64,000 bases of DNA from Chitinophagaceae bacterium (GCA_016713085.1 JADJPV010000001.1:1819001-1883000); one strand, 5' to 3'; shown: positions 37,302 through 46,675, counted from the first letter of the stretch. The notes: generated by a model not told the origin, from the sequence alone. Numbers and translations: made by a program.

Positions 37302-37679
37302 TTAATCTTCTTTCTTTTTCACAACCAGGAACCAATCATTTTCTAAGGGCAGGTATCCATAATCATAACAATAGAAATAAGTCTTCCCTGTTTTTGTTGT
37401 GTAAAGATGTGTGAGGTATTTGAAGTGAAAACCCAGTCGTTGCAGCTTGTCTTTATTGGCTTTGGCTGTTTCTTCACCATCAGGTAAAATACTTTCCAAG
37501 ATCTTCCTGTTTTTTAAAAGAGTGTTGTTGATATTTCTCACATAACTGCTGTGAACTCCCTTAGCTTTTTGCAGGTTGTTGTAACTGTTACGGCAGTAAT
37601 CATCGCAAAATTTCTTATCGACTCTTCCTTTTAGTGTTTTGCCACAGGCCAGGCAGGTTTTGCTGTCAGATGCAGTCAT
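37302..37679 (-). CDS. Zinc-ribbon protein, DUF2116-like
   Basis: A 125-residue protein. N-terminal zinc ribbon CLACGKTLKGRVDKKFCDDYC (four Cys: CxxC and CxxxC pattern), a helical middle, and a C-terminal beta part HLYTTKTGKTYFYCYDYGYLPLENDWFLVV. Widespread small Bacteroidota protein of unknown role, probably nucleic-acid related. Just upstream of the oxidoreductase on the same strand (24-base gap). Confidence 0.78.
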   Translation of the reverse strand: MTASDSKTCLACGKTLKGRVDKKFCDDYCRNSYNNLQKAKGVHSSYVRNINNTLLKNRKILESILPDGEETAKANKDKLQRLGFHFKYLTHLYTTKTGKTYFYCYDYGYLPLENDWFLVVKKKED

Positions 37680-37870
37680 AGCAAGTGTTTTGAAGGATCA
37701 ATATACAATTATTTATCCGTGTGCAAACGTTTTTACACGTTTAGCTTCGGGAGTAAACGGATAAAAACCGGATAAGGCTTTTGTGCCGGACCATCTTTGT
37801 GTTGTCAATCGGCAATAACATCAACGGTTGACTGAGATAACAAAATTCAAAACAATTAAATTTCAAAGTC

Positions 37871-38215
37871 ATGTACGCACTTAAGAACAAAGTTCAACTG
37901 ATTGGTAACCTAGGCAACGCACCGGAAGTAAGAACATTAGATGGTGGTAAAAAAATGGCAAAGTTCAGTATTGCAACAAACGAAACCTACCGTAACGCAA
38001 AAGGAGAGAAAGTAACCGAAACACAGTGGCATAATATGATTGCCTGGGGGAAGGTAGCCGAGATTGCCGAAAAGTATTTAACCAAAGGAAAAGAAGTAGT
38101 GGTTGAAGGAAAGCTGGTAAACAGAAATTACACAGACAAAGAAGGGAATAAAAAATACAGTACTGAAGTGCAGGTGAATGAGTTGCTGTTGCTGGGAGAA
38201 AAAGGGAAGGCTTAA
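37871..38215 (+). CDS. ssb: Single-stranded DNA-binding protein, short form
   Basis: A 114-residue OB-fold protein (KVQLIGNLGNAPEVRTL, KFSIATNETYRNAKGE, TQWHNMIAWGKVAEIAEKYLTKGKEVVVEGKL). It ends at LLLLGEKGKA, with no linker or acidic DDDIPF-like tip, so it cannot recruit partners through the usual C-terminal tip. It is probably a secondary SSB. The helicase encoded 0.5 kb downstream is an obvious functional neighbour. Confidence 0.93.
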   Translation: MYALKNKVQLIGNLGNAPEVRTLDGGKKMAKFSIATNETYRNAKGEKVTETQWHNMIAWGKVAEIAEKYLTKGKEVVVEGKLVNRNYTDKEGNKKYSTEVQVNELLLLGEKGKA

Positions 38216-38221
38216 ATTACT

Positions 38222-38287
38222 GCCACGAATTGCACGAATCTTCACGAATAAAACAATTCTTTCGTGTTGATTTGTGTGATTCGTGGC
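38222..38287. repeat. Large palindromic intergenic repeat (CACGAAT type)
   Basis: Two 27-base arms (38222-38248 and 38261-38287) pair at 22 of 27 positions, starting GCCACGAATT... and ending ...GATTCGTGGC, with a 12-base AT-rich loop. The left arm contains three CACGAA words. Half-copies lie at 46721-46747 and, interrupted, at 48033-48080. It sits 28 bases upstream of the GxxExxY gene. Confidence 0.8.
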
Positions 38288-38314
38288 CTTTACCAAAAAA
38301 ACCAAACCTGATTT

Positions 38315-38692
38315 ATGGAGCAAATTCTTTATAGATCTGAAGTTTACCAGATTGTTGGCGCATGTATGGAAGTCTACAATAATCTTGGTTATGGTGTTCT
38401 GGAAGTAGTGTATAAAGATGCAATGGAGGTTGAGTTTCTTCAACGGAGCATGAACTATGTTAGGGAAGAGAAACATGCAATCGAGTATAAAGGAGTAACC
38501 CTGCAACATAAGTTCTTTGCAGACTATACGTTGTTTAGCAATATAATAGTGGAAGTAAAAGTAAATAAGGATGGTATTACCGATGATGCTGTTGCTCAAA
38601 CATTAAACTACCTCAAAGCTTCCGGACTAAGATTAGGTTTGATCATTAACTTTGGCAAATCAGCACTTGATTATAAGCGGCTGATTTTTTAA
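38315..38692 (+). CDS. GxxExxY protein (PDDEXK-like)
   Basis: A 125-residue protein of the GxxExxY family (TIGR04256): VGACMEVYNNLGYGVLEVVYKDAMEVE contains the naming motif GVLEVVY, then NIIVEVKVNKDG with the E-x-K of a PD-(D/E)XK nuclease core. Biological role unknown; members occur in multiple copies in many Bacteroidota genomes, often next to intergenic repeats. Here it is directly downstream of a 66-base palindromic repeat and 10 bases upstream of a helicase gene. Confidence 0.9.
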   Translation: MEQILYRSEVYQIVGACMEVYNNLGYGVLEVVYKDAMEVEFLQRSMNYVREEKHAIEYKGVTLQHKFFADYTLFSNIIVEVKVNKDGITDDAVAQTLNYLKASGLRLGLIINFGKSALDYKRLIF

Positions 38693-38702
38693 TTTTCTAT
38701 CT

Positions 38703-41225
38703 ATGCAATCTGTGGAGCGCAACGAAATATTTGATCTGGCTTTCCGTTTTGTAACCGAAACACAGGAAAGTATTTTTCTTACGGGCAAAGCCGGAACAGG
38801 TAAGACAACTTTTCTGAAATATCTTAAAGAACATTGTTCCAAAAATATTATTGTAGCTGCACCAACTGGTGTTGCTGCCATCAATGCAGGCGGTGTAACA
38901 TTACACAGCCTGTTTCAATTACCCTTTCATCCTTTTCTTCCAACAAACTCAGCAAAGAGTGAATTACTTTCCAAGATCAGGTATAACAAGCAACGTCTAC
39001 ACCTCTTGCGTAAAATGGAATTACTGGTGATTGATGAAATCAGTATGGTTCGTTGTGATGTGATGGATGCCATTGATACGATTTTGCGAAGTGTTCGTTA
39101 TCAGCATCATGTTCCATTTGGCGGAGTACAGTTGCTTTTTATCGGCGATCTGTTTCAGCTTCCTCCCGTTGCACAAAATCAGGAATGGAGTATTCTGCAG
39201 GAATACTATTCGTCCTCTTTCTTTTTTGACAGTCAGGTAATCAAAGAGCAAATGCCCTTGCTGATTGAGTTGAATAAAATCTACCGGCAGAAGGAACAAA
39301 GCTTTGTTGAACTGTTGAACAAAGTACGAAACAACCAGATTGAACGGGAAGATTTCGATCAGCTGAATCAACGTTATATCCCCGGTTTTCAACCATTGGC
39401 TGAAGAAAAATATATTACACTTACCTCACACAACAACCAGGCAGAACTGATCAATCGTCAGCAATTACAAAAACTTACTTCATCTGCATTTACCTACAAA
39501 GCAGATATTGAAGGAGAGTTTTCGGAGAACACTTATCCTGCTGATGCGGAGTTAATATTGAAAGAAGGCGCACAGGTTATGTTTTTGAAAAACGATACAG
39601 TTGCAAAGAGATACTTTAACGGAAAGATTGGTATTGTGAAATCACTGGATGATGCAGAGATTATTGTTACAAGTGATGGTGAAGACATTCATGTGCTGAA
39701 AGAAATTTGGGAGAACTCCCGATATACATTGAACAGAAGTGATGGCAAACTTGAACAGGAAGTGATGGGAACTTTTGAACAGTACCCATTGCGTTTGGCA
39801 TGGGCCATCACCATTCATAAAAGCCAGGGGTTGACTTTTGATAAGGTTATGATTGACGCAGGAGCTTCTTTCAGCAGTGGTCAGGTATATGTTGCGTTGA
39901 GCCGTTGCACCAGTATTGATGGAATTGTGCTGCTGTCGAAAATTAATCCTTCTGTAATTTTTAATAACCAGCATGTACTCAACGGACAAAATTCATTAAC
40001 AACAAAGGGTTCTTTAGCTGAACGGTTTGCACAGGCCAGAAAATTATTTACACAGCTTTTACTGGAAGATCTGTTTTCATTCGGGCAAACGGAAATTGCC
40101 ATTAAACAATTGCAGCAAAACATTATCAAGCATAAACATGAGTTGAATGAAGAAGCTGAAGCTTGGGTAGAAGAATTGTTGCAGCAATTTGATGCAGAGA
40201 AAACCGTTGCTCAAAAATTTATCATCCGTATTCATGAATTATTAAAAGAAGAAGGAGTTGTTGAGCAGAACCCGGCTTTACAAAAACGAATACAGGACGC
40301 AGCGACTTATTTTCTTCCACGTATTACTGCATTACAGCAAACAGTCAATCAGCATCCGTTGATTACAGAACTTAAAACAGCTGCTGATGAAGTGAATGAA
40401 CACCTGCAATCGCTCTGTATTGCACTTCATACCTCTGCATATTTATTGCAGTACGGGAAAGAAGTTTTTTCTGTTACGGTTTTTTTGAAACACAAACTTA
40501 ATCTTGCTATACCCAATTTCCGGGTAACCAGTTATGCAGGTAATAAAAAGCAAACGGTTTCCAATATTAATCATGCAGAACTGTATTTTCAATTGAAAGA
40601 ATGGAGAGATCGGGTTTGTGAAGAAAATAATCTGCCGATTTATATGCTGGCCAACAGTAACAGCCTGACTGAAATCTGCACGTATCTGCCTCTTGCTAAA
40701 AATCATTTAATGATGTTGAGCGGTTTTGGAAAAGCAAAGGTTGAGAAGTATGGTGATGAGATACTTGAAATGGTAGAGAGGTATTGCAGTGAACATCATA
40801 TCGAAACAAATATTGAAGCAAAGGAAGCAAACCCAAAAAGACAACGGAAAGAACCTTCCACTCCAAAGGCTGAGAAGGTAAGTTCGTTTTCTATTTCATT
40901 GCAATATTATAAAGAGGGGAAAACAATTGATGAAATAGCAAAGCTTCGCAATTTTGCCAACAGCACCATTGAAGGGCATTTGGCTGAGGCGGTTAAACAT
41001 GGTGAAATATCTGTGTTTAAACTGGTCTCAGATAATAAGGTTGAGGTCATTAAAGAAGCCATTGTCAGTAACCCCGAAATGAAATCTGGTGAGTTGAAGG
41101 GGTTGCTTGGTGATGAATATACGTTTGCAGAAATCAGGGCAGTAGTCAATCATCTGTCAAGGCTTGATGCTAATCAGGATGTTAAACCTAGCAGTCAGAA
41201 TGGGAACACAGAAGATGTGTTCTGA
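38703..41225 (+). CDS. Pif1-like helicase with HRDC and helix-turn-helix domains
   Basis: An 840-residue superfamily 1B helicase. Walker A FLTGKAGTGKTTFLKYL (about residues 21-37), Walker B LLVIDEISMVRCDVMDAID, and TIHKSQGLTFDKVMIDAGASFSSGQVYVALSRC as the motif V/VI region. The C-terminal part has an HRDC-like domain (LPIYMLANSNSLTEICTYLPL...LMMLSGFGKAKVEKYGDEIL) and a HTH_40 domain (ISLQYYKEGKTIDEIAKLRNFANSTIEGHLAEAV). The role is DNA unwinding in replication or repair, G4 resolution by analogy to Pif1. It follows ssb and the GxxExxY gene on the same strand. Confidence 0.9.
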   Translation: MQSVERNEIFDLAFRFVTETQESIFLTGKAGTGKTTFLKYLKEHCSKNIIVAAPTGVAAINAGGVTLHSLFQLPFHPFLPTNSAKSELLSKIRYNKQRLHLLRKMELLVIDEISMVRCDVMDAIDTILRSVRYQHHVPFGGVQLLFIGDLFQLPPVAQNQEWSILQEYYSSSFFFDSQVIKEQMPLLIELNKIYRQKEQSFVELLNKVRNNQIEREDFDQLNQRYIPGFQPLAEEKYITLTSHNNQAELINRQQLQKLTSSAFTYKADIEGEFSENTYPADAELILKEGAQVMFLKNDTVAKRYFNGKIGIVKSLDDAEIIVTSDGEDIHVLKEIWENSRYTLNRSDGKLEQEVMGTFEQYPLRLAWAITIHKSQGLTFDKVMIDAGASFSSGQVYVALSRCTSIDGIVLLSKINPSVIFNNQHVLNGQNSLTTKGSLAERFAQARKLFTQLLLEDLFSFGQTEIAIKQLQQNIIKHKHELNEEAEAWVEELLQQFDAEKTVAQKFIIRIHELLKEEGVVEQNPALQKRIQDAATYFLPRITALQQTVNQHPLITELKTAADEVNEHLQSLCIALHTSAYLLQYGKEVFSVTVFLKHKLNLAIPNFRVTSYAGNKKQTVSNINHAELYFQLKEWRDRVCEENNLPIYMLANSNSLTEICTYLPLAKNHLMMLSGFGKAKVEKYGDEILEMVERYCSEHHIETNIEAKEANPKRQRKEPSTPKAEKVSSFSISLQYYKEGKTIDEIAKLRNFANSTIEGHLAEAVKHGEISVFKLVSDNKVEVIKEAIVSNPEMKSGELKGLLGDEYTFAEIRAVVNHLSRLDANQDVKPSSQNGNTEDVF

Positions 41226-41330
41226 AATTTTATAAATGGCTCTTGCAAAATCTTTTTCTAAGAAGTAATTTAACTTTCGGTTTGTTTCCCTGTCATAAAG
41301 CAACTGAATATTCACTTCAAAAGTTATTAC

Positions 41331-41723
41331 ATGAAAAAGATCTGTTTTGTTTTACTGGCTATGCTTGCATTCACAACCTTCAATTCGTTTACTTCTGTTC
41401 AAAAAGACTGGCATTTTATAGGCGATAAATGGGCCGCATTTGGTCCTGATCGTGATGTGCTGCGTGTTGGCGGAAATGATGCCTACCGTCAAATCAAAAT
41501 CAGGGTAACAGATGGCCCTCTGAGGATTGTAGATGTTGATATTTATTTTGAGAATGGCGAAAAAATGAATGTGCCTTTAAAGAATGTATTCAGGGCCGGG
41601 CAGGAAAGCAGGGTTATTGATTTACCGGGCGGTGTTAGAAAATTAGATCGTATTGATTTTTTGTATACTACAATCGGTAAAGCTAAGGGCAAAGCTAGGG
41701 TTGCAGTTTGGGGGAAACGATAA
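41331..41723 (+). CDS. DUF2541 family secreted protein
   Basis: A 130-residue periplasmic protein with a signal peptide (FVLLAMLAFTTFNSF). The mature part, DWHFIGDKWAAFGPDRDVLRVGGNDAYRQIKIRV, matches DUF2541 (YaaI-like), a beta-sandwich of unknown role. Monocistronic, with its own terminator downstream shared with the convergent gene. Confidence 0.8.
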   Translation: MKKICFVLLAMLAFTTFNSFTSVQKDWHFIGDKWAAFGPDRDVLRVGGNDAYRQIKIRVTDGPLRIVDVDIYFENGEKMNVPLKNVFRAGQESRVIDLPGGVRKLDRIDFLYTTIGKAKGKARVAVWGKR

Positions 41724-41746
41724 TACTTATCTTAACTCATCCATAG

Positions 41747-41774
41747 AGCAGCAGAATTTTCTGCTGCTTTTTTA
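41747..41774. terminator. Rho-independent terminator between convergent genes
   Basis: 10-bp stem AGCAGCAGAA/TTCTGCTGCT, 2-base loop, then T7 on the plus strand. The last bases overlap the stop codon of the minus-strand gene ending at 41772. Confidence 0.88.
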
Positions 41775-42095
41775 TTTCTTCCCTTCCAGTTTGTTTACAT
41801 ATTCTAAAGATCCCAACCTGAAGCGAAAGGGGATGCCAGTCTTCTTTTCCAGTTTATATTCTCCTACACACATAATTCCCCAATGGCTGAACGGGCTTCC
41901 CCAACTAACCTTTACAGTATTGGTTTTTGTTAAAAAAAATGAAGGCTGAGGAGCTAATGTTTGAAAAACTGGCATAACAACAGGGTGAATTCTGGCTTGT
42001 TTTGCTGCTGTATCAATAGTTTGGGCATTGATTTTCAAAGAGAATGTTAAGAAAAGGGCCGCCAAAGCACAAAAATTGTTCCAATTTTTAAACAT
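41772..42095 (-). CDS. Secreted protein of unknown function
   Basis: A 107-residue protein with a signal peptide (CALAALFLTFSLKINAQ). The rest has several aromatic strands (PSFFLTKTNTVKVSWGSPFSHWGIMCVGEYKLEK). I do not recognise the family. I chose the ATG at 42095 because the signal peptide follows it directly; the longer frame to 42188 would reach into the rpoN start. Confidence 0.6.
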   Translation of the reverse strand: MFKNWNNFCALAALFLTFSLKINAQTIDTAAKQARIHPVVMPVFQTLAPQPSFFLTKTNTVKVSWGSPFSHWGIMCVGEYKLEKKTGIPFRFRLGSLEYVNKLEGKK

Positions 42096-42161
42096 GACCT
42101 GATTTTTTAATAATTTAGCCGCTGAAAGAATTACATTGTAAAGATAAACTGTATCCGGAAA

Positions 42162-43658
42162 ATGGCACTCAGTCAGGGACTTCAACAAAAATTACTGCAA
42201 AAGCTCTCTCCTCAGCAAATTCAGCTGATGAAACTGCTTCAGGTACCTACGGCTAATCTGGAAGAACGGATTAAAGAGGAACTGGAAGAAAATCCCGCCC
42301 TTGAACAATCAGACGAAGACAGCGATGAACAGAATAACGAAGAAATAAAAGATGAGTTTGACAGCAGCGAGGAAGATGAGTATGATTTAGAAGGAAGTGA
42401 AGATGAATATGGAAGCATTGACATTAACGAATATGTAAATGACGGGGATGATGAAATTGCGGATTACAGAACAAGAGAGGATAACTATGCTGACCAGGAG
42501 GAACGGAAATCATCACCTGTAAGGCTGGAAGCCAGTTTTTATGATCTGCTTCTTCAGCAGTTAGGAATGCTGAAACTGGATGATAAAAAACAGGCAATAG
42601 CTGAGCAGATTGTAGGCAGTATTGATGATGATGGTTACCTGCGCAGGGAAAACAGTGCTATTGTGAATGACATGGCTTTCCGCCAGAATGTTGAAACATC
42701 TGAAAAAGAGATTGAAGAGTTAATTCTGCTGATTCAGCAATTTGAACCACCCGGTATCTGTGCCCGTGATTTGCAGGAATGCTTACTTATTCAACTGCGG
42801 CATAAATTCAAAACAAATCCATCAAAAGATATCCAGGCAGCCATCCTTATCCTGGAAAAATATTTCGATGAGTTTACCAAGAAACATTACGAAAAAATAC
42901 AACGAAGTCTTTCTCTGGATGATGAACAATTAAAAGCAATCATCCGTCAAATAGTAAAGCTTAACCCCAAACCCGGGGGTAATGTTGGTGAAGTAAATAA
43001 GGCAGAGGCTTATGTTGTTCCCGATTTTTTTATTCTCAATAATAACGGCAAACTGGAGCTAACACTCAACTCCCGCAATGCACCTGATCTCCGTATCAGC
43101 GAAGGTTACAGGGATATGCTGAAAGAATATGACAGGGGAAGTAAACGGGATAAGCGTCAGAAGGAAGCAGTGATGTTCATCAAGCAAAAAATTGATGCTG
43201 CCCGCTGGTTTATTGATGCCATCAAACAACGGCAGAATACGCTTTTACATACGATGAGTTCGATCATGGAACACCAGGAAGAGTTTTTTCTTACTGGTGA
43301 TGAAACAGAACTCAAGCCGATGATCTTAAAAGATATTGCAGAAAAAACAGGGCTTGATATTTCAACTGTAAGCCGTGTGGCCAACAGCAAGTTTGTACAA
43401 ACAGAGTTTGGTACTTACCGGTTGAAGTTTTTCTTCAGTGAGTCATTAAGTACCGACAGTGGCGAAGAAGTATCAACAAGAGAAGTAAAGAAAATTCTGT
43501 TAGATCTGGCAGAGGCAGAAGATAAGCGCAAACCATTAAGCGATGAGCGCTTAACAGAATTACTTCAGGAAAAAGGGTATAATATTGCACGAAGAACCGT
43601 GGCCAAATACAGGGAACAATTGAATATTCCTGTTGCAAGGCTGCGTAAACAGCTATAA
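42162..43658 (+). CDS. rpoN: RNA polymerase sigma-54 factor
   Basis: A 498-residue sigma-54. Region I (QQKLLQKLSPQQIQLMKLLQVP, the Gln-rich activator-interaction part), a long acidic region II (DEDSDEQNNEEIKDEFDSS), core-binding domain, and the C-terminal RpoN box ARRTVAKYREQLNIP (about residues 473-487) that reads the -24 element. The protein is complete. A PAP2-like membrane protein gene follows 3 bases later. Confidence 0.96.
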   Translation: MALSQGLQQKLLQKLSPQQIQLMKLLQVPTANLEERIKEELEENPALEQSDEDSDEQNNEEIKDEFDSSEEDEYDLEGSEDEYGSIDINEYVNDGDDEIADYRTREDNYADQEERKSSPVRLEASFYDLLLQQLGMLKLDDKKQAIAEQIVGSIDDDGYLRRENSAIVNDMAFRQNVETSEKEIEELILLIQQFEPPGICARDLQECLLIQLRHKFKTNPSKDIQAAILILEKYFDEFTKKHYEKIQRSLSLDDEQLKAIIRQIVKLNPKPGGNVGEVNKAEAYVVPDFFILNNNGKLELTLNSRNAPDLRISEGYRDMLKEYDRGSKRDKRQKEAVMFIKQKIDAARWFIDAIKQRQNTLLHTMSSIMEHQEEFFLTGDETELKPMILKDIAEKTGLDISTVSRVANSKFVQTEFGTYRLKFFFSESLSTDSGEEVSTREVKKILLDLAEAEDKRKPLSDERLTELLQEKGYNIARRTVAKYREQLNIPVARLRKQL

Positions 43659-43661
43659 GTT

Positions 43662-44333
43662 ATGGATCAAATGATGGTAAATGAGAAAGGCGGTCTGAAT
43701 ACAAATCTGCACCCGAAAGTGTTGAGATTTTTTGCTTCTTTTTTCTCTTACCTGTTTCATCCCCTGTTCATTATTGCATGGGTAACCTTATACCTGCTGT
43801 TCAGAAACAGTATTGTGTTTATTGGTGAAACGTCATTTGAAAAAATGGTTGTTTTTCTCCGTGTTTTCAGTACTTCTATTTTTTTACCTATAGCTACTGT
43901 ATTGCTGCTGAAAGGGCTTGGTTTTATTGATTCTATTCAATTACATACACAAAAAGACCGCATCATACCTTATGTGGCCTGCATTACTTTTTTCTTCTGG
44001 AGCTTTTATGTTTCCAAAAGATTAGGTGACCCATCAGAACTTACGGCTTTTTTACTCAGCGTTTTTATTGCATCATCGGCCTCACTGATCATTAACAATT
44101 ATATGAAAGTGAGTATGCATGCAATGGGTGTTGGAGGATTAACTGCTTTCTTCTCCCTGTTACTTTTTGCCAACAGACTGGATGATGTGTTTTCCCTGTT
44201 ACTTGTATTTCTTATAGCAGGCATAACCACAACCAGCCGGTTTATTGTAAGTGATCACAAGCCGGCTGAAATTACAGTTGGTTTTATAACTGGGGTTTTG
44301 ATACAGGTGATTACCTGGTTTATCATTCGATAA
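43662..44333 (+). CDS. PAP2-like integral membrane protein
   Basis: A 223-residue protein with about six hydrophobic helices. KDRIIPY, MHAMG and SRFIVSDHKPAEITVGFITG echo the three phosphatase motifs of PAP2 enzymes (K-x6-RP, SGH, SRxxxxxH). They are degenerate, so activity is uncertain. Coupled to rpoN with a 3-base gap; such a partner is common in Bacteroidota. Confidence 0.65.
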   Translation: MDQMMVNEKGGLNTNLHPKVLRFFASFFSYLFHPLFIIAWVTLYLLFRNSIVFIGETSFEKMVVFLRVFSTSIFLPIATVLLLKGLGFIDSIQLHTQKDRIIPYVACITFFFWSFYVSKRLGDPSELTAFLLSVFIASSASLIINNYMKVSMHAMGVGGLTAFFSLLLFANRLDDVFSLLLVFLIAGITTTSRFIVSDHKPAEITVGFITGVLIQVITWFIIR

Positions 44334-44450
44334 GTTAGAAATGAGTTGGTGCCTGACGGATTACTTTTTGATTCCTTCTTTTATCCATGCTTTGAGTGGG
44401 CTTTTTACGCCTTTGATATGAAGAATGTAATAATTAGCATCAAATAAAAA

Positions 44451-44470
44451 CCCCGCAGATGCGGGGCTTT
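44451..44470. terminator. Terminator hairpin, bidirectional
   Basis: Stem CCCCGC/GCGGGG with a 4-base loop, preceded by A5 and followed by CTTTT. It serves the rpoN unit on the plus strand and the transpeptidase gene on the minus strand. Confidence 0.8.
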
Positions 44471-44510
44471 TCATCAGGAATTGGTGAAATCAACTGGTTT
44501 ACAAAAAGTA

Positions 44511-45272
44511 TCAGCTGTTTAATATGGTTGATTTTGCCTGGTACTGTTTATTGGGATGATAGATAAACATGACAGTTCCATTTTTAATGGTATTAATGAT
44601 GCCCGCAGTTTGTTTGGCGGGAACGGCCGGGCAGCCAAAGCTGCGCCCAAGATATCCGTTCATGCTTGCAAACTTTTCTGTTGCATAATTTGAGCCATGC
44701 ATTACAATTGCCCTGTCGTAAGCTTTGTCATTGATTCCTTTTTCAAGGCCTTTTAATTTTAATGAATATCCATTGTCGCCAAAATAGGGCTGAAGAGTAA
44801 GATAAAAACCTAAACTGCTTTTGTTTGATTCGGGTTTGTTAGAGAAATCAGTGGCATAATCCAAACCGCTGTTGCGGCCATGTGCTACTAACGTTTGATA
44901 AAGGATTTTGCCTTCAACCATGTCAATAATATAAAGCCTGTTTTGACAGGATGATTTGGAGAAATCTGCAACGGTTAAAATTTCAGACCTGTTTACCATT
45001 CCTTCTTCCAGTAATTTATAATATCCTTTGTAGGCGAGTTCAAATGCCTCTTCTTTTAAGCCTGCCTGTAATAGCTGAAGATTATTGTAAATACTGTCGG
45101 CTCTTTCAACAATTACTTCCTCTGCAGTTTTTACAATTGCGGTGGTATTGGTGAAGAAGCTGTTAGAGATTTTCCTGTCTTTAGGACTGCTCCCGGCAAT
45201 GAGGATGGGAACCTGTAAGAAAATGACAGCTGAAATGGCCAAATAGACCAGATTGGTACGGAATAGTTTCAT
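44511..45272 (-). CDS. Murein L,D-transpeptidase-like protein (YkuD_2 family)
   Basis: A 253-residue secreted protein. A signal/anchor helix (NLVYLAISAVIFLQVPILIAG), then the catalytic domain with RAIVMHGSNYATEK and the active-site SFGCPAVPAKQT (His...Cys). It cross-links or edits peptidoglycan in the periplasm. I chose the ATG at 45272 since the signal peptide follows; the longer frame adds an unlikely leader. Confidence 0.88.
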   Translation of the reverse strand: MKLFRTNLVYLAISAVIFLQVPILIAGSSPKDRKISNSFFTNTTAIVKTAEEVIVERADSIYNNLQLLQAGLKEEAFELAYKGYYKLLEEGMVNRSEILTVADFSKSSCQNRLYIIDMVEGKILYQTLVAHGRNSGLDYATDFSNKPESNKSSLGFYLTLQPYFGDNGYSLKLKGLEKGINDKAYDRAIVMHGSNYATEKFASMNGYLGRSFGCPAVPAKQTAGIINTIKNGTVMFIYHPNKQYQAKSTILNS

Positions 45273-45919
45273 AGTACGGTTTTTTACGGAATCGAGGATT
45301 GATAAAAATAGTAAAACATTCTTATTCTCCAAATACATATACTGCAACGTTTTTAATTTTAAAATAGTATCTCAGGAAGCAGAATCAGTTTTGGAGCTAA
45401 TGGTGGTTAAAGAACCGGGAGCAAATTTAACCCTATAAGCGTAGGGGAGGTGTTAAAGCGGCCTGTTGAATATGGCCATAATCTGCCTTGAAAGGACAAG
45501 AGGGCTTCAATTGACTGGTAATCAGTTACAGGAGTGCAGGGTTTAACATTGGTTGGAGTAAAATAAAAAGGCTCCGGGCAATTTAACCAGAGCTTAAACT
45601 CCCCGATTTAAGCATGTTTTGCAATTTTTCATTTAATGCGTTCATCAGCGCAGTGCCCATACTTAACCCATGCTCTATCCACGCTCTATCTATGCTCTAT
45701 GCCCTAAACGGCATAAAGCGGCTTTTCCGGCATAAATATCCATTGTTGGCATAAACGGCATAAATGGCCGGTTGATTTTCATTCCCTTTTTGTGCAGTGT
45801 AATCTTGTTGTGCAATTGCAGGTTTTCAATTCTGTTTTGCTGAAGCTGAGTAAAACAGTGGCCTGAACAGAATGTGCCGCATAAACATTCTGCATTTTTT
45901 GAATTAAAATTTTAAGACG
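45273..45919. other. Long intergenic region with repeat arrays
   Basis: 647 bases without a supported gene. The 3' part (45669-45775) holds short repeats (see separate entry), and the last ~140 bases are AT-rich and presumably contain the promoter of the gene at 45920. Confidence 0.6.
45669..45775. repeat. Short tandem repeats: CTCTATC words and GGCATAAA words
   Basis: Three 11-base units built on xATGCTCTATC (45669-45701; variants CATGCTCTATC, CACGCTCTATC, TATGCTCTATG) are followed by four GGCATAAA words with irregular spacing (about 45710, 45729, 45748, 45758). Purpose unknown; possible binding sites or slippage-prone sequence. Confidence 0.6.
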
Positions 45920-46675
45920 ATGGCACAACAAAAAGGGATCATTCCATTGAAAGGAACGATCGGTAACATTAATTTCTACAAAAGCCGTGACGGATACTTA
46001 GCAAGAGAAAAAACCAGCATTGATGCTGCCCGTATTGCGAATGATCCGGCATTTGCCCGTACCCGTGAAAACGGTGCTGAATTTGGCAGGGCAGGAACGG
46101 CAGGTAAAGTTTTGAGAACTGCACTCCGTTCACTTTTACTGAACACATCTGACAGCAGGATGCTTTCCCGTTTGACTGGTGAGATGATGAAAGTGATCAA
46201 AGCTGATGCAACGAGTGAAAGAGGACAACGGAATGTGATTGATGGCGAGGCCTCATTACTGGAAGGTTTTGAGTTTAATGCGAACAGTAAACTTGGTACT
46301 ACCCTGTTTGCCGGGTACACCGTTACTGTGAACAGGGCAACTGGTTTGCTGGTGATCAACTTTCCTTCTTTCATCCCTGCGAATTTGATTGCAGCCCCGA
46401 GTGGTGCAACTCATTTCAAAATTGTTTCTGCGGGTGCAGAGATTGATTTTGAAGAACAGGTTTATGTAGTTGAAACAGGAACAAGCGGAGAGTTGCCATG
46501 GAATGCAACAGCTACTGCTGTATTAAACCTGCAGCACCAGGTTACAGCGAACAGTAACAAACCACTGTTTCTTGTACTGGGTATTGAGTTTTCACAGGAG
46601 GTGAATGGAACGATGTATTCACTGAAGAACGGTGCATTTAATGCACTGGCACTGGTGAAAGTGGATTTGGATTAA
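45920..46675 (+). CDS. Conserved Bacteroidota protein of unknown function (MAQQKGIIPLKG type)
   Basis: A 251-residue protein without signal peptide. It starts AQQKGIIPLKGTIGNINFYKSRDGYLAREK and has FARTRENGAEFGRAGTAGKVLRTALRSLL, RGQRNVIDGEASLLEGFEFN and a beta-rich C-terminal half. I recall such proteins as multi-copy in Chitinophagaceae and Cytophagales, but know no function; phage or mobile origin is a guess. It heads a three-gene stretch with two small membrane proteins and is preceded by a repeat array. Confidence 0.7.
   Translation: MAQQKGIIPLKGTIGNINFYKSRDGYLAREKTSIDAARIANDPAFARTRENGAEFGRAGTAGKVLRTALRSLLLNTSDSRMLSRLTGEMMKVIKADATSERGQRNVIDGEASLLEGFEFNANSKLGTTLFAGYTVTVNRATGLLVINFPSFIPANLIAAPSGATHFKIVSAGAEIDFEEQVYVVETGTSGELPWNATATAVLNLQHQVTANSNKPLFLVLGIEFSQEVNGTMYSLKNGAFNALALVKVDLD

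Noticed and set aside
38078..38599. Minus-strand ORF of 173 codons across ssb and the GxxExxY gene
   Set aside because: It is antisense to two recognisable genes and runs through the palindromic repeat.
45669..45775. CRISPR array
   Set aside because: The repeated words are only 8-11 bases, have no regular spacers, and no cas genes are nearby.
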